Positions 1 to 16,489 of a DNA stretch of 64,000 nucleotides are shown here, piece by piece. The notes under the pieces were generated by a model. It ran no database searches and was not told the DNA's origin. It saw only the letters and a list, made by a program, of their open reading frames with translations. Source of the DNA: Nemophila menziesii. Its lineage: Eukaryota; Streptophyta; Magnoliopsida; Boraginales; Hydrophyllaceae. Made by a program: the position numbers and the translations under genes. Where the stretch lies: NCBI GenBank assembly GCA_029959085.1, contig JARWIR010000016.1, forward strand, positions 5,253,441-5,317,440, given 5' to 3'. Position 1 is the stretch's first letter; each line of letters begins with the position of its first letter.

Positions 1-612
1 AGAGAAACTTAATACAACTAGGGGACTTGTATAAGGACACCATATCCAATGATTTGTGTAACTTTTAAGCATATTGACTATCTATCTAGGCAAGCACGTC
101 AGGATCACTACTGCACACTAGACGTCTATATGCTATTTTGACAATTATATCCCCCTACATTAGGTGTTAGCTTGATTGCTTGAGCTACCCACTATTTGGC
201 TAGAACATAGGTAGTGTTATCAAAAACATATAGTCAACGAATTAATTAAATATCAATTTCAATTAAGTAAAATAATCCTGAATTCAATTAATCAGGAAAA
301 AAAGTTCAATAGTTCATGTAATTACAATCCTAAGCAAAAGAAAAATAAGTGTGCGTAATTTTAACCAAGAATAAATAGCATAGAATTAAATTAAATACAA
401 AGTAATCTAGCACTAATTATACTAAGTATAGAGATGGAGAGGTGTAAAATTGAAGCGGTGAACTTTATCTATCGATTCTTCCTTCTTTAGATCCTCCTGA
501 TCGCTTTTATGATATATTATTGATAAAAATTAAGCTTTGGTGGCCAAGGGATGATTTTATAATGCTCATAGATGATATTTATAAGTTGGAAAACATTTAG
601 GGTTTTCATAGG
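1..612 (-). mobile_element. Athila-like LTR, minus strand, first part (interrupted)
   Basis: AT-rich sequence that reads, on the minus strand, like the LTRs elsewhere in the window; it has the same landmarks, such as the reversed 'cgtcaggatcacta' block near 108. It is interrupted at 612 by the solo LTR at 613-2049 and resumes at 2050, because joining 612 to 2050 restores a continuous LTR alignment. The reverse complement of the region around 560-612 plus 2050-2130 resembles the plus-strand LTR at about 1040-1180, so both belong to one family. The element's other end lies outside the window. Confidence 0.6.
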
Positions 613-2049
613 TGATGTCTCCCTTTTAGTGACAAATAAATCACATTGTGAGACATCTTTTCTATTCCTTTAGTGCTTAGTTGAGGGATTTTCCCATTAT
701 TTGATATAATCTCATTTCTTTCATTATATTGGGAAGGTGTTACCTTTATATCTATTTGTGCATAAATTGTTTGTTAAATGTGAAGATTTTATGTACATAG
801 ATGATATAAGATTCCAAAACATGGATTAGAAGTTGAGTAAAGAAGATCGAAGAAAGAACCCAAGAGTAAAGGGTGAAAGAAACAGTTTTTAGAAAGTGAA
901 AGAGCCACCAACTAGAATTAGAAAGTAATTTTCTATGCTATGCAAGATTGACGAAGAATTTGGAAGATCCCTTTGGCCAAATTATAAGGCTCTGAATCAC
1001 GGTCACGTGGAAACTGAGATTTCGCAATTCAGAGATGTAATGAAAAAGTTATGCACTCTGCAACTGACGTGACTCGAATATATCCCCTTTAGGTGTAAAA
1101 CATTTTTAGGATGGGCTAGGCCATTTTAATGAGTCCGAAGCCCACCCACACAAATTAAAACCTATAAATATCAGATCCCAGAGCTCAGTTTCCAAGAAGA
1201 GATTCAACAACAGAAGCGGTCAGGAAGATCTAGAGGGGGAAGAAACAACCCTGGAGTTTCACCCCAACGCGTCTACACTTCTCCATCTCTTACCGTTTGG
1301 TTTATTTAGTATTATTCTTAAGTTGTCTATAATTTAATTCTAAACTATTTATTAAAGGGTTGTATTATGCTTATGATTACATTTTTCTTAGGATTATACT
1401 TATAAGAAAGATTGTTTATTGTTTGCTTTTAATTGCATTTGACATATTGGTATTTAATTGAATTAGGTATAGTTTTATTCCATTGTTTGTGTACTTGATT
1501 TAATTACTCATGTGTCTTGTCCAAGTAGCAGGGGCTCTTGTAATTTAGTTAACATCTGTGTGGGGGGCAAGAATACTGACTTAGTACTTGAACGCCTAGT
1601 GCCTTGGACGAGTGGGTTCCTTGCACGCTAGGTAGTTATTTGGGTCTTGTGTGTAATTCATTGGATAACCTGAGGGTGTGTAAGAAGATGCCTTAGGTTC
1701 CAGAATAGGGGATAGAGATGTTTAGATTCCCAATTAATGTGAAACATCACCAATTCACCCATATACATAAAACACATTTCAACAAGATAAAATCTTACTA
1801 GCATCCTTAGATTTATTCTGTCATGCATAATTCGTTTAATTAGTGTTAAAAACAAATATGTTTCCATTAAATATTTCTATTCCAATTACATACTTTCATC
1901 TTTACATTTCTTTGAAACCTTTAATCGCACTTCGTCCCTGTGAATGATAACCTTACTTATCAATTCTTGCTAACCTACGATTCGTACTCTGCGGAGTCGA
2001 TTCCCAAATTGTTTGTGCTTCATTTTATTAACGGAAACGAAAAAGTTCA
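613..2049 (+). mobile_element. Solo LTR, Athila-like, TSD ATAGG
   Basis: A 1437-bp LTR that begins TGATGTCTCC and ends TTCA. It is flanked by the perfect 5-bp duplication ATAGG (608-612 and 2050-2054), with no primer-binding site or internal region. This is the structure left when the two LTRs of an element recombine. A TATA-like box (cctataaatatc, near 1160) marks the U3/R area. It begins with the inverted repeat seen at the other LTR starts here (TGATGTCTCC, about 27 nt, GAGACATC). Confidence 0.85.
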
Positions 2050-2549
2050 ATAGGCCGGGGTCTAGGTTTAAATGACTCCAAGAGGGGACTGAATCGAGTC
2101 ACGCCAGCTGCAAAATTCATAACTTCTTCGTTACAGCTTCAAATTGCAAAAACTCAGTGGCCACGTGCTCCTAATTCAGAATCCCATACGGATGTAAAAG
2201 TTCTCATCCCAATTATTTGTAAATATCATGTGGCATTAAAAAATTCACTTTCTAATTCTGGTTGGAAACTCTTTCACTTTCTAAAAATAGTTTTTTCCCT
2301 TAACTCTTTATTTCCTTCTTTGATCTCCTTTAATCGACTTTTTATTAATTATTTTGCATCTAATATTATACTTGTATTTAAGAGATTCACATTTGACGTG
2401 CAAATAGCTCTAAAAGTGACAAATCTCCAAAATAAGGCAAGAAACGAGAATATATATTATATAACAAGGAAAAATCCCTTAGCTGAGAACAAAAGGAACC
2501 TGAAAAGATATCTCACAATGAAAATTATATATCACAAAAAGGATGACAT
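2050..2549 (-). mobile_element. Athila-like LTR, minus strand, second part
   Basis: Continuation of the LTR at 1-612 after the solo-LTR insertion (2050-2054 is the second TSD copy). Its right end is a degenerate version of the terminal inverted repeat (GATATCTC near 2500, GACATCA near 2545). This is where the 5' end of a minus-strand LTR should lie. No coding function is visible. Confidence 0.6.
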
Positions 2550-4069
2550 CATTACTGTAAGTGTAATAAAAGTGAGTATGTAAAGAGTATCATCTCCATA
2601 GGGACTATGAAGATTAATTGTTGGGCAGTGTTCATAGAAAGTGTTTTAGAATGAGTTGCTAAATTTATTAGGAAAGATAAAAAATAGATATTTGTTTTGT
2701 TTATTATTTATAAACTAAGATGAAATAAAGACAAATCAACTAATAATAAAAGATTAAACTAATTAACTAAGAATGCAAATAAACTAAGGAGAAGTGATGA
2801 GAGTATAGCTCGAGAACTCGCAAGTAGCCCCACTAGTATTGATTTTATGTTTGATTGATTAAGGATGTGTAATTATGAAGTAGTCGGGATTCTAAATTTT
2901 TCCTAACTCACGTTAGGGTAGTTTAGGAAGCTACTTCAACACTTTTAGGGGACTCGGGTGAGGTGGCCCTACGCAATGATCGGTGAATAAATGTCTCTAA
3001 CCCTATTAACTACCCGGCTAGTCAAGCCCGCTAGGATCACTAACGTACACCGAACGATTATGTATTGTTTCTAGTAACCGAACACCCAGTCAGGGTGACA
3101 GTCCTAATTATTAAGGCAAGTCCTATAATTGTCCAGAGTAAAGGATGGAATTAAACAGAAAATACATAAGCAATTATGAAGAATAAAATTAAATTTAAAT
3201 ATGCATTATCCCAAATTCAATAAAAGAAAAGAGATAACTAAGGTTCATACATAATAATGTTCTCAAGCTATGAGAATTTAATTTCCCTTAAAGAAATTAA
3301 AACTAGCAATTCAAATTACAATATTAATGTTAGAAGATAAAATAGAATGAAGTTACACTAATAACTGAAGACAGACTATAGAAGATAGAGTTGGAATGAC
3401 ATGAACTGCTTCAAAACTTCCTCTCCTCTTTTTTTTTCTCTACTCCAGACAATTCCTTCTCTGTTAAAACTAAATGTGGGTCCTTTTCTAGTGTTAAAAA
3501 ATGATATATAAATGGTCCATCGTGTTTTTGATCTCGTGGTTCCTATTTAGCTAGCCCAAATCCACCAAAAACATTTTGGTATACGAGTGGACTGGTTTGA
3601 ACTACGGCAGCAACAAATTGTGGTATACAAGTGGACTGGTTTGAACTACGAAGCGTTAGTTTCTACATGCTTCTGGCTGCAAGTACTATCTAGAAACCAA
3701 AAGGCTCCTCCAGGGCCTTCATCAATTTTGTATGTTAACACAAACAAGTCGCTTTCTAAATTTGGTCGTCACATGCTATAACTTTCTAAAAGTGCTCGAA
3801 TCCTTCTTTTATACCATGACTAACGGGTGATCTTATTTTCTTGACTTCTTATCACTATCTCGGGGTATCTTAATATATAAGTACCTAAGAGTTGCACACT
3901 TAACACACGAATTACGTACAAAAACTTTAAAGTAACATAAACACCGAAAACTAGCCAAGAAAGTGTAAAACATCGAATAATGGGAAAATATCAATCAAAT
4001 AAGTCCTATGTACCCCTAAGAAGATGTCTCGTGACTAGATTAATCTATCAAATAATGGAGACATCGCCT
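2550..4069 (-). mobile_element. Athila-like LTR, minus strand
   Basis: About 1.5 kb with the layout of a minus-strand LTR. It has a U5-like start resembling 27085 onward, several reverse-oriented blocks shared with other LTRs, and a right end with the inverted repeat GATGTCTCG (4023) and GGAGACATC (4059-4067). The left boundary is approximate and I found no TSD. Confidence 0.5.
3578..3650. repeat. 44-bp direct repeat (two copies)
   Basis: The block ggtatacgagtggactggtt and the bases after it occur at 3578 and again at 3622, one base different, with a period of 44 bp. The repeat lies inside the LTR at 2550-4069. Confidence 0.8.
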
Positions 4070-4676
4070 TACTTATCTCTCTAATATGATAAGCGGTAGG
4101 TTTAGCTATTGAAGATATGTTTTATAGCCCTAAAAAACGTGTGGCACAACTTGGGATTGCTTAAGTGACCTAAAAGTGGTCAAATGGACTTTTCTAAACT
4201 TGGAAAATTTAGGTCTCTTTAGTAAAATTGGCATAACGTTCACGTCACAACTCGGAATCAGACACCCTTTTTACCGCGTGTACTAGATTTGTAGATCAAC
4301 ATTATGTAAAAATTTAATCATATAATTCAATACCAATTATTTATTATGATTTTGCAAGTCGGCAAAGTTATTTTGTCGATAATTCCTTTTGTGTTTAAAC
4401 TGGACTTCTTGGCTCCTTTTGTTACTTGACCAGAGTCCCTTCTTCACTTTTTGACCACATGGCTTCATCTTTGGTTCCAATATTACCCATGTATCTAGGA
4501 TCTCCACACTTAATTCAAAAATTACCGAAAAAATGCTCCAAATATATATAAATCCAATATTAAAACATTAGATAAAAATATATCAAATATAAGTGATAAA
4601 TCCGGTATATATGCACTAAGCCCCTATCAAATGATGTATCAATACTATATTATATCATCACAATAGGCGAGACATC
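4070..4676 (-). mobile_element. Distal part of another minus-strand Athila-like LTR
   Basis: This sequence ends on the right with the family inverted repeat (TGATGTATC near 4633, GCGAGACATCA ending near 4676), which marks the 5' terminus of a minus-strand LTR. The rest of this LTR was not identified; the neighbour at 2550-4069 may be nested within it. Confidence 0.45.
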
Positions 4677-6846
4677 ATTTACTCTAACGAAATTTAGGTG
4701 GACTTTAGAACCTCAGTTAACATGTAAATTACCCAAATTCCCTTTAATCATGTAAATGTTATAGTTTTTGATTTAGAGAGTATAGACATTCCAAGCTAGC
4801 TTCTCTACTCAATTTAAATCCATTTAGCTTAGTTTATTTTGATTCACGTCTATAATTTGTTCGTAATGTAGTTCATTTTTAATCGTAGAACTCCTATCTT
4901 TAGTATTTTAGTTTAACTCAACGCATATCCACAACCTTAGTCAAAAGCATCACAAGTAACCTCATGATCCATGTAGAAGTTATTTACTTACTAAATAATA
5001 CTTGGCAATATGAACTCTTGCGAGGCGTAATTTTCTATGACACTCTGGGGTCTACCAATATATTTAAAGCAACTTTTGCCGAGTGTCAGTATACCCCTAA
5101 TTAGGGGGATAAATCGAAACCTAAAGTATAACGTGATATATCATGGAGGGTAATATTATTATCTCATCTCAATCCACAAACTCAAATGTTTAAAACTTGA
5201 AGTTCAAAAGAAGATTTATTTCTAAAGGGATACAAATAATATACTAAATGCATTCACAAACATATAAATATTGTGAAATACTATAAACCTGTTGTAAAAT
5301 CTCCAATACCCATTGTTGTGTTAAATAGACATATAAAAAATAGTTTAGCTGATGCATATGACCAACACAAAAAGAGTGGTCGACATGTAATACATTCATT
5401 TAACGTATAAAGCGTGGTAGACATGTAATACAAATAACGGACGCTTGAAGCGTGGTAAACTTGTAATGGATCTAAGCAACTTATGAAGCGCGTTACAACT
5501 GTCACTTAAAAATATATTGTTCCTCAAAGAAGGAAATCTCATGATTAAATAATGACATGGTAAAATCTGTGGAATGTGCACATCCACGTATATAACAGAA
5601 ATATTGAGCTAACTAATTTGGCAAATGCATTACTCAAAGTGGTGGAAATTGTCGATAAATAAATCAATGGTCATAACAATATTATGAGATCTAATAACCG
5701 ACTTGTGTCCTAAAAGTTATTACGGAAACCTAGAATAATTTGTGGGGAGACATCCTTATTCTCATATTGTAAATACAATGACATTGAAAATTTTACCTTT
5801 TGAACACTCATAAAATTTTTAGAATGATAAGATAACAAGTGTACCAAGATAAATGTTATGATACTTGAACTTATATTAAACACTTGTCGAAGATGGAAAG
5901 TGTCTGAATCAGACAAGTTCCCAAAACACTTATAGCATCTAAAATTATTATTTTTTCGAAGAACAAGACGTGTATGTAGCATTAGATATTCTTGAAGAAT
6001 ATAAAGTGTTTAATATATGAGATAAAAGTATATGAGGTACGAATAAATGTTGAAATGTTGGATAATATAAAGCATCTCAGGAACAAGAATGTATGAAGCA
6101 AAATATATAAAATTACAAATATCTTTATGTGTAATGCAACACTCCAAAAGAATGTAGTCTCTAATTAAGTATTTCCCAGAAAACATTTCTCCATCAATCT
6201 ATATATACATGAAAGATTTTAAAATTACAAAAAGTTACTTGGTACAAAGGTATCATATCATGAAGAAATTATTGTGAACTTGGAAATATGAAAGTATGTT
6301 CAAAATAATTATTGTCATAATTTGTTTCACACTGAGGGGGAGTTGATATTTATTCTACAAAGCTATCCAAATATTTATTACCCAAAAGAGACGATACACT
6401 CCTTTCCCATGTTGTCAAACCAATGGTTTTTATTGACATCGAATAAATATGCTCAAGTAAAAGTCCAATATATTTATACACTAAACATTTACCAACAATA
6501 ATGTTAGAGCTAAAATCCCACAAGTATAAAAGGCATTATAGAAAATGCTTAATGTCTTCATGAGGAAGAGAATATATTGATGTTATGTACTCTTTTCCTT
6601 CACCATGGTACTTTCTACTGGTTTTTCGTGGTAGGTTTGATGAGACGGGTTCAATATGTGTTATACCTTTCAAGGAATGATGTACTCTTTCTCCTTCATC
6701 AATTTTTGTCCCAATGAATTTTCTTGATAATGTTTTAATGAGCCATATCCTTTAGTAAATATCCAATAGTGAGTGTTATGAAATATTATATTTAAGTGGA
6801 TATTCATAAAAAAAGTCACCACATTCAAAACATCTTGTAATAGCTT
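4677..6846. other. AT-rich region with no confident gene
   Basis: There is no open frame with recognisable protein similarity. Around 6580-6740, phrases such as 'tgtactcttttccttcaccatgg' (in pieces) resemble the 3' untranslated part of copia elements, so this is probably decayed copia DNA continuous with the feature to the right. The short frames at 5281-5587, 5710-5982 and 6670-6912 have no recognisable content. Confidence 0.4.
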
Positions 6847-8085
<1,239 letters not shown>

Positions 8086-8340
8086 TGGTGAAGAATATAT
8101 ATATATATATATATGGATTTCCTAGAGGCGTGAGTTACAAGGGTATTGTAATTCCTTATCGATGACACTATTAATATGTCAAAAGAAGAATGTAAATAGT
8201 CATATTTTACCCTATAAATAGGATTCCTTTTATTGTAATACTAATAGTTGAATTACAAAAAATTGTATTTTCTCCCTATATTTAACTAATATCCTATTAG
8301 TTTTATAAAATTAAAAAAATGTTACATTAACTGATTAACT
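8086..8340 (+). mobile_element. Probable copia 3' LTR fragment
   Basis: A purine-rich stretch (ccaagggagattatggtgaag, in part, near 8070-8090) precedes an AT-rich segment with a good TATA box (ccctataaataggattcc, about 8210-8227). This is the expected order of polypurine tract then LTR promoter. The right boundary is unclear and there is no partner LTR in the window. Confidence 0.4.
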
Positions 8341-8629
8341 GATGAGATGATTCATTTAGGAAAATATAACATAGTAGAAGAGAATTTATTAGACAATTAT
8401 TGGAAACTAATACAATACCTAAAAAAAATTATCCAAGTCTTCTAACTTAAAAATGATCAAGGAAAATATTGACGATCTAACGAAAAGTAAAAATCATTAT
8501 TACATTTTGGTTAAATTATCAAACATTACTTTTATAAACAAAATAAGATTAAATTATTTGTTAATACTATTATTAAATACCTTTCACAAAGTGTGTATAT
8601 ATATATATATATATAAAAGCATCAAACTT

Positions 8630-8876
8630 AACCAGTTGGGTTAGCTCAACTGGCTAAAACCTTACAATTTTTTCAACACTTAAAGGGGAGGTCCATGGTT
8701 CGGATCTCTCCCTAACGGGTGTAAAGTGAGAGGTACAGGGCTCGAACCCCTCCTTGAACATGGGTAACCTAGTTCCGATTTACCATGAGAATATACATGG
8801 GGCGACATATATATCTCCATGGGACTATTCGGTGCGTGCAAGCTACCCCGGATCACCCATGTAACCAAAAAAAAGT
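8630..8876 (+). mobile_element. tRNA-derived SINE, TSD ATCAAACTT
   Basis: A 247-bp element flanked by the perfect 9-bp duplication ATCAAACTT (8621-8629 and 8877-8885). Its 5' part shows RNA polymerase III promoter boxes: box A-like TTAGCTCAACTGG near 8641 and box B-like GGTTCGGATC near 8698. It ends in ATGTAACC followed by an A-rich tail. The same body is found reversed at 54201-54400, and a shorter relative with the same ATGTAACC-A tail is at 57994-58106. Confidence 0.9.
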
Positions 8877-8885
8877 ATCAAACTT

Positions 8886-9357
8886 TTTATTACTTCATTA
8901 TGGTTAAGGATAATTATGTAAAAGAAAATAAAAAAATGTTTCTATATACGTAATAGACAATCATTTACCCAAAATTACATTTTGTATGAAAAAATAATAT
9001 TAATAATTGATGTAGTATATATTTATTTATTTTTCTAAAAATTTATAACGTTTGCATTTAAATAAAGTAATCAAATAAAATGCATTAAAATGAACTTAGA
9101 ATTTATATTGACAAATAATTTAAAGAAACAAATGTGACCAAACAATTGGTTTCTTTATAAATTAAGTGAATCCACCAAGAAAAAATACTTATGTGATCTT
9201 TTTACTAAGGATAAAAGAATACACAATTACTCAAAGAATCAAAGACTAAACGAAAAGATGAATTAATCTTTTATTGATGGTTGCAAAGAGATTTAAAAAA
9301 GAAACATATCAATGCTCTCTTATATCTCTGGTGGGTCAAATTCAATAATGTCCTCTG
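8886..9357. other. AT-rich spacer, nothing recognised
   Basis: Low-complexity AT-rich sequence between the SINE and the Dof C-terminal region. I see no open frame, repeat pair or promoter signature. It may include the original 3' untranslated region of the Dof gene. Confidence 0.4.
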
Positions 9358-10844
<1,487 letters not shown>

Positions 10845-13800
10845 TTTTGTTTCCTATGCTGATTCGATTATCACTCAAATTTCTTTCTTTTTTTGTTGGT
10901 GTTAAAAGTCTTTCTATGATAGTGTCTTTATAGAACACAAAATGCCCATTACAGTAAATATTTAATGAATAAAAGTGCTTTATTCCACACACAGGGATTT
11001 CACCTTAGAGATAAGATTGTAATCTTGACTATTTTATTTTGGGATTGCAAAAATATGTGGGAAAACAAGTGGTAATATTGTGTGTCACGATTAATCATTA
11101 CTATAGTCACACCATAAATCCCAATTCTACAGGCTTTTAGTGTGTACACATTAAAAGTGGAAAATATAATCATGGCACATAAATTCATTCATAATTTAAA
11201 TATGAAAACATCATCTACCCAAATACCTTTTTTATCAAGTGTTGAACAAAACAGATACGCTTTTAAGAATATTTTACCAAAGAAAAAATCAAGTAAAAGT
11301 ATAAGATATGAAAAGATATAATTGTATAAAGGTAAATAAAAATAACAATGGAAAAATTTATACATGAAAATGTAAAACAAACTAAAAATCACGGGTGAAA
11401 TAAAAGATTTTACTATAATCGAATTTTGACAAACAATTCTTATTAACAATTACTTAATTTCAATAACACCAGACACCAAAATAATTCACCATATAAAGAA
11501 ATATTCAATCTCATTATTAAAAGGTCCACGTAGGGATTTACCCTCGCACCCATAGGATCAGCGGTTATGACACTCCCACCAAAAATGCATATCTTTATCA
11601 TAATTTTTGTTTCTGCACTATACACAGATTTCAGATTGAGACACATTATATTCAAGTTCTCAAGTGAAAAAAAAAAATTGAAAAAAAAATCTCTTATTTA
11701 GAAAAGTAATAGTTATTTCATGGAAAGGATCAAAATGATAAGAATAAATAAACATAGAGAAATAATATAAAAACATAAAACTTCAGACTCTTGCATTGTG
11801 TTGTGAGTGTAAAATTAGTTACTTAAGAAAGGAACCTAGGTCATACTTTACTCTTAGTAGGAGTTTCTATCGATCAGGTATATTATCTAATAAATGTATT
11901 TTCACTCTACAGTGAAGTTACACATAACCTTTTTCTACAGACAAACACAATTTAATATCTTCACCGCTCAATGACTCACAATCAATGGCGACCCTTTCTT
12001 TGTACATCAGAACATCATTAGGAGGCAACCTCTCTTTGGCCTTAAGTTTGTTTTGTAGGTAAATCAACCAAATTCGATCAAGATGAGCAATTGGGGAAGT
12101 AAAAGATAAGCTATTCACACGTTAATATTATCTTTGAGTTAATTTGCAACAAACACTATAAATTTATCAAACTGAGTTTTTGCTCTAGCAGATTGGAACC
12201 GACTATCAAAACTATACAAGTTTTCATGATACACATTAAAGAAACCACGACTGAATAATCACAAGGGAGATAGAAGTCACGAGGGCCTCTTCTAGGTATT
12301 TGATAACAAGGATTTCCCCCTCGATGGGGTAAACTTAATAAATAATCTTATTTATGGAGTCAGTATAAAGGAATGCCCAAACAAGGAGGACCCCCATCTA
12401 GTTGGCCAATAGTAAGGAGGACTTCAACTAGGGAGTATATAATAAACATAAATGTGGAAGCAGTAAGTGCTCTAAATTAAGCTGACCATTATTTGATTCT
12501 ATAGAGAGGAAGAGCGTAAGATAATATGTGATGGGCATGGATAACGATTTCAACATGCCTATACGATGTACATGTCCAATTAACATGTGAAATCACTCCT
12601 TATTTGATACATATTGTTAAGGATCTCTTGTAGATAAAGAATATTAAATAATTTGAATTCTAAACTCAAGTATGAAGAAAAAAGGTGATAGAATAAAAAG
12701 TAATAATTCATACGTTGAAGTTTTTAATCAACCATATCAGACTAAGTAAGTAGGTTAATACAATAATAGGCCTAGGGTATGTCATTTAGCCATGAAATTT
12801 CCTTGACTTAATGACAAAGCATGAAAGGGACATCAGAAGTAAAACATTCCTATAAAGGGACTGTATGATTAACGTTCGATGAATATAAGTTGTATATTTG
12901 TAATAACTATGTTATATCTATTACATTATCTAAGGCATTGAATATTGACGAATGATCAATACTTTCAACCGATGTCAATGATTCTTTCATATTGTTTGGA
13001 TAAAAGCCTACATATTCATCATTTATGTGTATAATTATGGTTGATAGGGAAAAAAGAGAGTAGTATACTACAATCTACACATAAAAAAATGGTAGCACGT
13101 ACTATGTAATTGATTATCATAAACTAGTACTATAAATTATGATCTTCCATCAACACAAGGAACATAAGGCTCTAATATAGTCCATAAGAGAATGGACTCT
13201 TGATTTGTATAATCTATTTACTTATTAAATATATTGGCTTAAATGGATGGATTGCTCATAATGGACATGACCTTGAAAATCACAGTGTTCATTAGATACC
13301 TCAAATTTGTAAATATTATTGAAAGTTTTCACAAAAGACTCCACACTTCCCACATGGATGACTGAATATTCAAAACATGATATAGTAGTCATAATGGAGT
13401 TGGCTGAGGGTGCATGGCCGTGCTCTGAACATAGCAATTTTAAATATATTCTTCATTGAAATTTCAAGCTATGGTGGGAGATATTTATCGTAAAATACCC
13501 ACCTAGGGAGACATTGTTTTGAAAAATTGATATGATGGTTGAATCTAAAACTTAAGTAATGGTCATCACACCTAAATTTTTTTAGGATGGATGATTTAGA
13601 ACCATATTAGATCTTTTCGATAGAAAATGACATTTTCTAAATATATGTTTGGATGTGAATATAAAGATGTATATATGTATTTATGATAGATTGATATCTT
13701 CCTCAAAAAAGATAAATAACCGCACTCAGACGGCTAGTGAGCAGATAAACAGAGGCCCAAGTCACATGCACTATTTATGGATCATATTCTGCGAGATGCT

Positions 13801-13865
13801 AGGCATCAAGATATATTAAAAAAAGTAATATTATGAGCATGTAGGGTGTCATGACTCTGAAGGTA

Positions 13866-15338
13866 TGATTTCTCCATATTTGTGATATAATAATCTAGTC
13901 ATGAGACATCATTTTAGGTTCATTGTGTGCTTAGATGAGGGATTTTCCTATAATTTGATATATTCTCGTTTCTAGCCTTATTTTAGAGATATGATACTTT
14001 TAGAGATTTTTAGTTGTAATTTGTGTGCTAAGTGTGAATCTATTAAATACAATGATGATATAAGATGACAAATAATGGACAAAAAGTCTATGATAGGAGA
14101 TCCAATAAGGAAAGCAAGAGTAATGAACTAAAGAAGATATTTCAAGAAAGTGCAAGTGTTGATGGCCAGATTTAGAAAATGACTTGTTTGAGATGACACG
14201 TGATATTGATAGAGAATTGTAGGAGACAATTTTTATCCAGCCAGTACTCTGAGATAGAAACGTCTGACCGGTGACGATTCGTGATTTGGAGTTGTAACGA
14301 AAAAGTTATTAAATATACAACTGCTATAAACCAAAACAGACAACTTTTAAGGAAAACATGTTTAGGTTGGATTATGTCACTTAAACCTAAACCATGACCC
14401 AAAATATATCCAAGAGCCTATACATATAAGTATTAGACTTTAGAAATATGTCATTTTCATTCCATTGAGCATCCTTTACAATAATTATGAAGCAAGTCGA
14501 CCTAGAAAGGAAGCAATAGAGCTGGAGTATCACAACACTAATTATGCATCTCTTTGTCTCTACCATTAGGTTAATTAACTGCAGATTTTGGTTTCACCAT
14601 TTTATAAGCTTCTTAATCTTTAGTTTTATTATGCAATAAATTTTTCATATCTTGAATTGCATTTTATTTAACACTTGATTATTATTTTGTTATTTGATAT
14701 TATTTTGGAATTAATTATAACTGAGTTGAGTATTTATAATATAACTTTATTTTGAATAGTTTTAATTAAACTTTATAGATCCTTTACACCTCTAGATTAA
14801 CCTGAGATACATATATTATCACCTCGGAGGGGGGGTTTAGGGAGGAAACGGTTCATATTTGTCGAATGTGCGGTACTGATCCTGACAGGCTTACCTAACT
14901 AGATAGTCACTACATTACATTGTGTAGGTTCCCTTACCCAAGTCCCTTAGTAGTGTTGATTTTTCCTTTTAAGATACCCTGATGAAAGTTAGAGGGATTA
15001 TAGACTCCCGACTACTAATATTATCACTATACACCCTTATTATTAGAATAACGACTCAGTAAGATATGTGAGTCCTATTATCCTTTGTGTTTTTATTTTA
15101 TTATTTAAAACAGAAAAAATATTTATCATATTTTATCTTTTAGTATAAAAAATTAAAATTATTTACTCTAGTATTGAACAGAAGTTTGAAGCTATCTACC
15201 TAAATCCCTGAGAACGAACTTTTACTTTACTTATTATTACTTGCCAACGATATGTGCACTTACGGAGAATTTCTCATAGTTCTTCCAAGGTGTGTGTGCT
15301 TTTATTATCATTATTTTATCACACCCTGAACCCCACCA
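13866..15338 (+). mobile_element. Solo Athila-like LTR (1473 bp)
   Basis: Starts TGATTTCTCC with the partner arm ATGAGACATCA at about 13910 and ends CCCCACCA, like the LTR ends at 24212 and 63064. There is no primer-binding site after the end, so it is solo. The flanks AGGTA (13861-13865) and AGCTA (15339-15343) match at 4 of 5 bases, consistent with an old TSD. Typical family blocks are present, including 'cctgacaggcttacctaactagatag' (in part, near 14880) and 'ccctgagaacgaac' near 15208. Confidence 0.8.
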
Positions 15339-15839
15339 AGCTACCATAATTTTGATTATATATTAGGAAAAAAATACATGAATAGTCATAGGCGGTGAGT
15401 AGGAAAATCATGAACATAGGTTAAGATAGAATTTTGATCTACCGGAACACGACTGTTGAGAATGGGAGCTTATCACCCGAAGGTCTCTATCAGTGGGTAA
15501 TGTGCATTAAAATTGATAGAGACATGTAGAATATATCATGGTGAGCTTCCTGGTTGTGAAACAAAATATACATGGGAATCTATACTAATCTCCAAATTAT
15601 TTTTTAATGTATTGAATAATTGTGGGGTTCAAACCGACTAAGGGAAGTGGCATATGTCCCATTGCAAGCACATCCAATGTCATAATAATCTAATGATAAT
15701 TTTGTGCTAAAAAATCTATTAATTAAGCTTGATTTTTTTGTTAAAAGTTGCATATGTGGTCCCCATTTGAGTTGTATATGTGACGAAAATTCATGGTTGG
15801 TCAAATTTTGCGTGTTCATGGGGTACTTAGTTGATTAGT

Positions 15840-16400
15840 TGATGATGTATGTTGAAAAAAGGTGTAATATGAAGCGTTGTATTTTTTAAAAAATTGCATA
15901 TTTAGTCCCTATATGATCCCATCAGGACTCAAAAATGGCTTGTTTAGCAAAATTGACTATTATTGCAAGTCTAAGTAGTTATTATTGTATTGTTTTTTGT
16001 TGAAAATTGTCTAATTATGATTAGTTGTCTTTTGTGTGCTCAAATTTGCATGTTTGGGTCCCTGTTTGAGGCATAAATGTGTCAAAAATTAAATTTTGGT
16101 TAATATTATAGCTATTGTGCATGTGTTATTATATAATCAGTTGTTGATGTATTTTGAAAAGATGTAAAATATATTTGAGTGTTGTATTTTTGTAAAGAAT
16201 TACATATATAGTCCTTTTATGATCTCATTATAATTCGAAAATACCTTGTTGCAAAATTGGCTATTATTGCAAGTAGAATGAGGGTTTATTTTGTCGTTGC
16301 TAAAAGTTGTGTAAATATGATAAGTGATTTATGTGTGTTGAAAATTTCATGGTTGGTCCCTGTTTGAGGCATAAATGTGTCTAAAGTTATTTGTTGATTA
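15840..16400. repeat. Degenerate tandem repeat, period about 300 bp
   Basis: Two diverged units start near 15845 and 16150. Each holds, in order, a 'gttgtattttt' block, a 'tagtccctatatgatcccat' block, 'attgactattattgcaag' and 'tccctgtttgaggcataaat'. A partial third unit precedes them near 15600-15830. No coding potential is visible. Confidence 0.7.
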
Positions 16401-16489
16401 ATTCATGACTATTTGGCATTTATAATTAGTTAATTAGTTGTTATTGTATGTGGAAAAATATTAAATATTGTTATAAACACATTTAGTGG

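Noticed and set aside
11918..12118. 66-codon frame present in both duplicated copies (also 20599-20799)
   Set aside because: Several amino-acid replacements between otherwise near-identical copies and no family similarity; its persistence reflects recent duplication.
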